Shown: in pieces, positions 42,887 through 44,315 of the stretch
Position numbering within the stretch: position 1 is the first letter of the stretch
Layout: every line of letters begins with the position of its first letter
DNA from: a virus
DNA: 44,315 nt
IMG/VR virus record: IMGVR_UViG_3300031673_005194
Location: 1 to 44,315 of that record
Reading direction: 5' to 3' (one strand)
Position numbers and translations under genes: made by a program
The notes under the pieces: model-generated
The model's input: the letters and a program-made list of their open reading frames with translations, nothing else
What the model was told of the DNA's origin: nothing
Database searches by the model: none

Positions 42887-44315
42887 ATGAAACTTGATCC
42901 TACCATCTATAATAATAATTATGCTGCGCTCATGGCCAGATATCCTGATCTTGCCCTAACGTTAAGCATGGTTAAAATCGAAAATTATAAACTTGCCAAG
43001 ATGGAAAATTGCTTACCGAATGTGATTCTTCCTGATGGTCAATTTTATTATTTGGGAAACATGATCCAATACTGTGAGGAACAATTTAAGGGATTTGAAT
43101 TATCTAATGTTAAGATCCCTGTCTTCTGTGGTTTTGGCTTGGGCTATGAAGTTATCTACTGGCTTCAATTCAAAGCCAAAGAACATCAAACCCAAGGTGT
43201 TATCATCTTCGAAAAAGATATTGAACTATTCCAATGCGCCATGAATGTAACTGACTTAACCCAACTAATCAATAATCCCGGTATTCACTTCTTCATTGGC
43301 ATACCTCTCGATCAACTATACACAAAACTTCGCGAACATTACCAAAAAGAAATGCAGCAAATGCTAATGTGTGGTGTAACTCAGCCATTATTTCTCTATC
43401 CAGCAATGAAGGTTGGCAAAGACTACTACATTCAGGTCATGCAAATACTTTTCGAAGCCATGTACCACAATATCCAAAATTTCGGCAACTGTCCAGAAGA
43501 TAGCCTAATCGGGCTTGAGAATATGCTGGATAACGTGACTGAGATTGTGAATAATCCAGGTATCAATTTACTTTATGATAAATTTAAGGGAAAACCCGCA
43601 GTAATTGTGGCCGCCGGTCCCAGTCTTAAGAAGAATATGCATCTACTGAAGGGTTTAGAAGATAAAGCATTAATTATCAGCGTCGATGCATCATTTAAGT
43701 ATCTTATGAAAAACGGCATCAAGCCACACATGGTTACAAGTCTTGAACGTGAACATGAAGTACAACAATTCTTTGATAACTTTGATCCGGATGAAGTCAA
43801 AGATGTTTACATGACCGCCTGCCCGGTATTATTTAACCATGTCTATAAATCTTACACAGGTCCGCAAATCATCGTTTATCGAAACTTCGACCACTTCAAA
43901 TGGTTGGAGATTGACCGAGGTATTTTGGACATAAAACTTTCATCCTCTAATATGGCTTTCAAAATTGCGGAGGCCTTGGGATGTGACCCGATTATCCTTG
44001 TTGGGCAGGATTTAGCCTATGGGGAGGATGGGGAAACCCACGTTACAGAAGTTCCCTTTTCCAGTGAGGGAGAAGGAATATTTTTTGTAAAGGGTAATGT
44101 TGTCGATCAGGTTAAAACAAATACCGGTTGGTATAACTTCCTTAGAGCTTACGAGGTTGACATTGCGCAGTATAAGGGAAGTGTGATCAATTGTACAGAG
44201 GGTGGCGCATTCATCCCAGGATGCCATGTTGCACCATTTGCTGAAACGATTGAAAGGTTTATGCATGTTCCATTTGACCCGCTTGAAATCATCAAGGAAA
44301 ACTTATCGCAATTCA
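42887..44315 (+). CDS. Maf-type (MptE-like, DUF115) glycosyltransferase, N-terminal 476 codons, 3'-truncated
   Basis: The frame opens at ATG 42887 (GGGAGCG upstream) and runs off the window. An N-terminal domain (about 1-220: YYLGNMIQYCEEQF, FCGFGLGYEVIYWLQF) is followed by the MptE-like central domain: GKPAVIVAAGPSLKKNMHLL, IISVDASFKYLMKNGIKPHM, VTSLERE, SSNMAFKIAEALGCDPIILV and GQDLAYGEDGETH. Motility-associated Maf proteins of this type move CMP-nonulosonic acids onto Ser/Thr of flagellin. At least 476 aa are present; typical length is about 600-700. It completes the sugar cassette with a transfer step. Confidence 0.88.
   Translation, partial: MKLDPTIYNNNYAALMARYPDLALTLSMVKIENYKLAKMENCLPNVILPDGQFYYLGNMIQYCEEQFKGFELSNVKIPVFCGFGLGYEVIYWLQFKAKEHQTQGVIIFEKDIELFQCAMNVTDLTQLINNPGIHFFIGIPLDQLYTKLREHYQKEMQQMLMCGVTQPLFLYPAMKVGKDYYIQVMQILFEAMYHNIQNFGNCPEDSLIGLENMLDNVTEIVNNPGINLLYDKFKGKPAVIVAAGPSLKKNMHLLKGLEDKALIISVDASFKYLMKNGIKPHMVTSLEREHEVQQFFDNFDPDEVKDVYMTACPVLFNHVYKSYTGPQIIVYRNFDHFKWLEIDRGILDIKLSSSNMAFKIAEALGCDPIILVGQDLAYGEDGETHVTEVPFSSEGEGIFFVKGNVVDQVKTNTGWYNFLRAYEVDIAQYKGSVINCTEGGAFIPGCHVAPFAETIERFMHVPFDPLEIIKENLSQF

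Overview
This window is a temperate tailed-phage genome, or prophage region, from a low-GC Gram-positive bacterium of clostridial type. The evidence is strong AGGAGG-type ribosome sites with many TTG/GTG starts, long runs of overlapping co-directional small genes, a classical int / divergent repressor / antirepressor lysogeny block, a RecT-RecU-RtcB-ArpU early region and a terminase small subunit. I cannot name the host genus.

Layout. (1) 1-1840: a run of small rightward genes, a promoter overlapped by a LexA-type box and a small HTH gene. (2) 1838-2094: an attachment site made of the 3' half of a tRNA-Pro(CGG) between two copies of a 25-bp repeat, which I read as integrase arm sites. Arms on both sides suggest attP, so 1-1840 would also be phage DNA. 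(3) 2138-6900: leftward integrase and repressor, twin 14-bp operators between divergent promoters, a Cro-like gene, a Rha-type regulator and an AntA/KilA-type antirepressor, with remnants of further antirepressor starts. (4) 7100-14450: many tiny proteins, a hexapeptide-repeat protein with 21 near-identical 18-bp units, a beta-class DNA methyltransferase, a DpdA/TGT-like transglycosylase and a PP-loop (PAPS reductase/DndC-like) protein. (5) 14436-19664: SbcC-like ATPase, RecT, MBL-fold hydrolase and a frameshifted AAA ATPase. (6) 20678-23953: an RHH repressor and HNH nuclease on divergent promoters sharing one palindromic -35 box, a radical-SAM-like protein, and a replication initiator (putative internal origin) with a G39P-like helicase loader. 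(7) 24000-31022: RecU, ASCH protein, MazG gene with a nonsense codon, YkgJ-type protein, a stand-alone RNA polymerase alpha-CTD homologue, GIY-YIG nuclease, RtcB RNA ligase and ArpU-type late regulator. (8) 31038-44315: tandem 22-bp-spaced repeats at a probable late promoter, then a sugar-modification cassette in which the terminase small subunit is embedded.

The most remarkable part is region 8. It encodes PseB-like dehydratase, DegT aminotransferase, GNAT acetyltransferases, formyltransferase, NeuB-like synthase, SpsF/NeuA-like cytidylyltransferase, Gfo/Idh oxidoreductase, B12-type radical SAM, FemAB-like acyltransferase and finally a Maf-type glycosyltransferase that runs off the right edge. 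Together these resemble a nearly complete pathway to make, activate, tailor and transfer a nonulosonic (pseudaminic/legionaminic-like) acid. It lies beside terS where terL would be expected, so I infer that the phage either glycosylates its own virion or remodels host flagellin. Two HNH genes are woven into the cassette with overlapping start/stop codons, and a possible plasmid-like replication unit lies in its middle.

Four early genes are broken (AAA ATPase, MazG-like, a membrane microprotein, a Cys-rich protein). Three carry single-base deletions and one an in-frame TAA, so either natural decay or assembly error is present and should be checked against reads.
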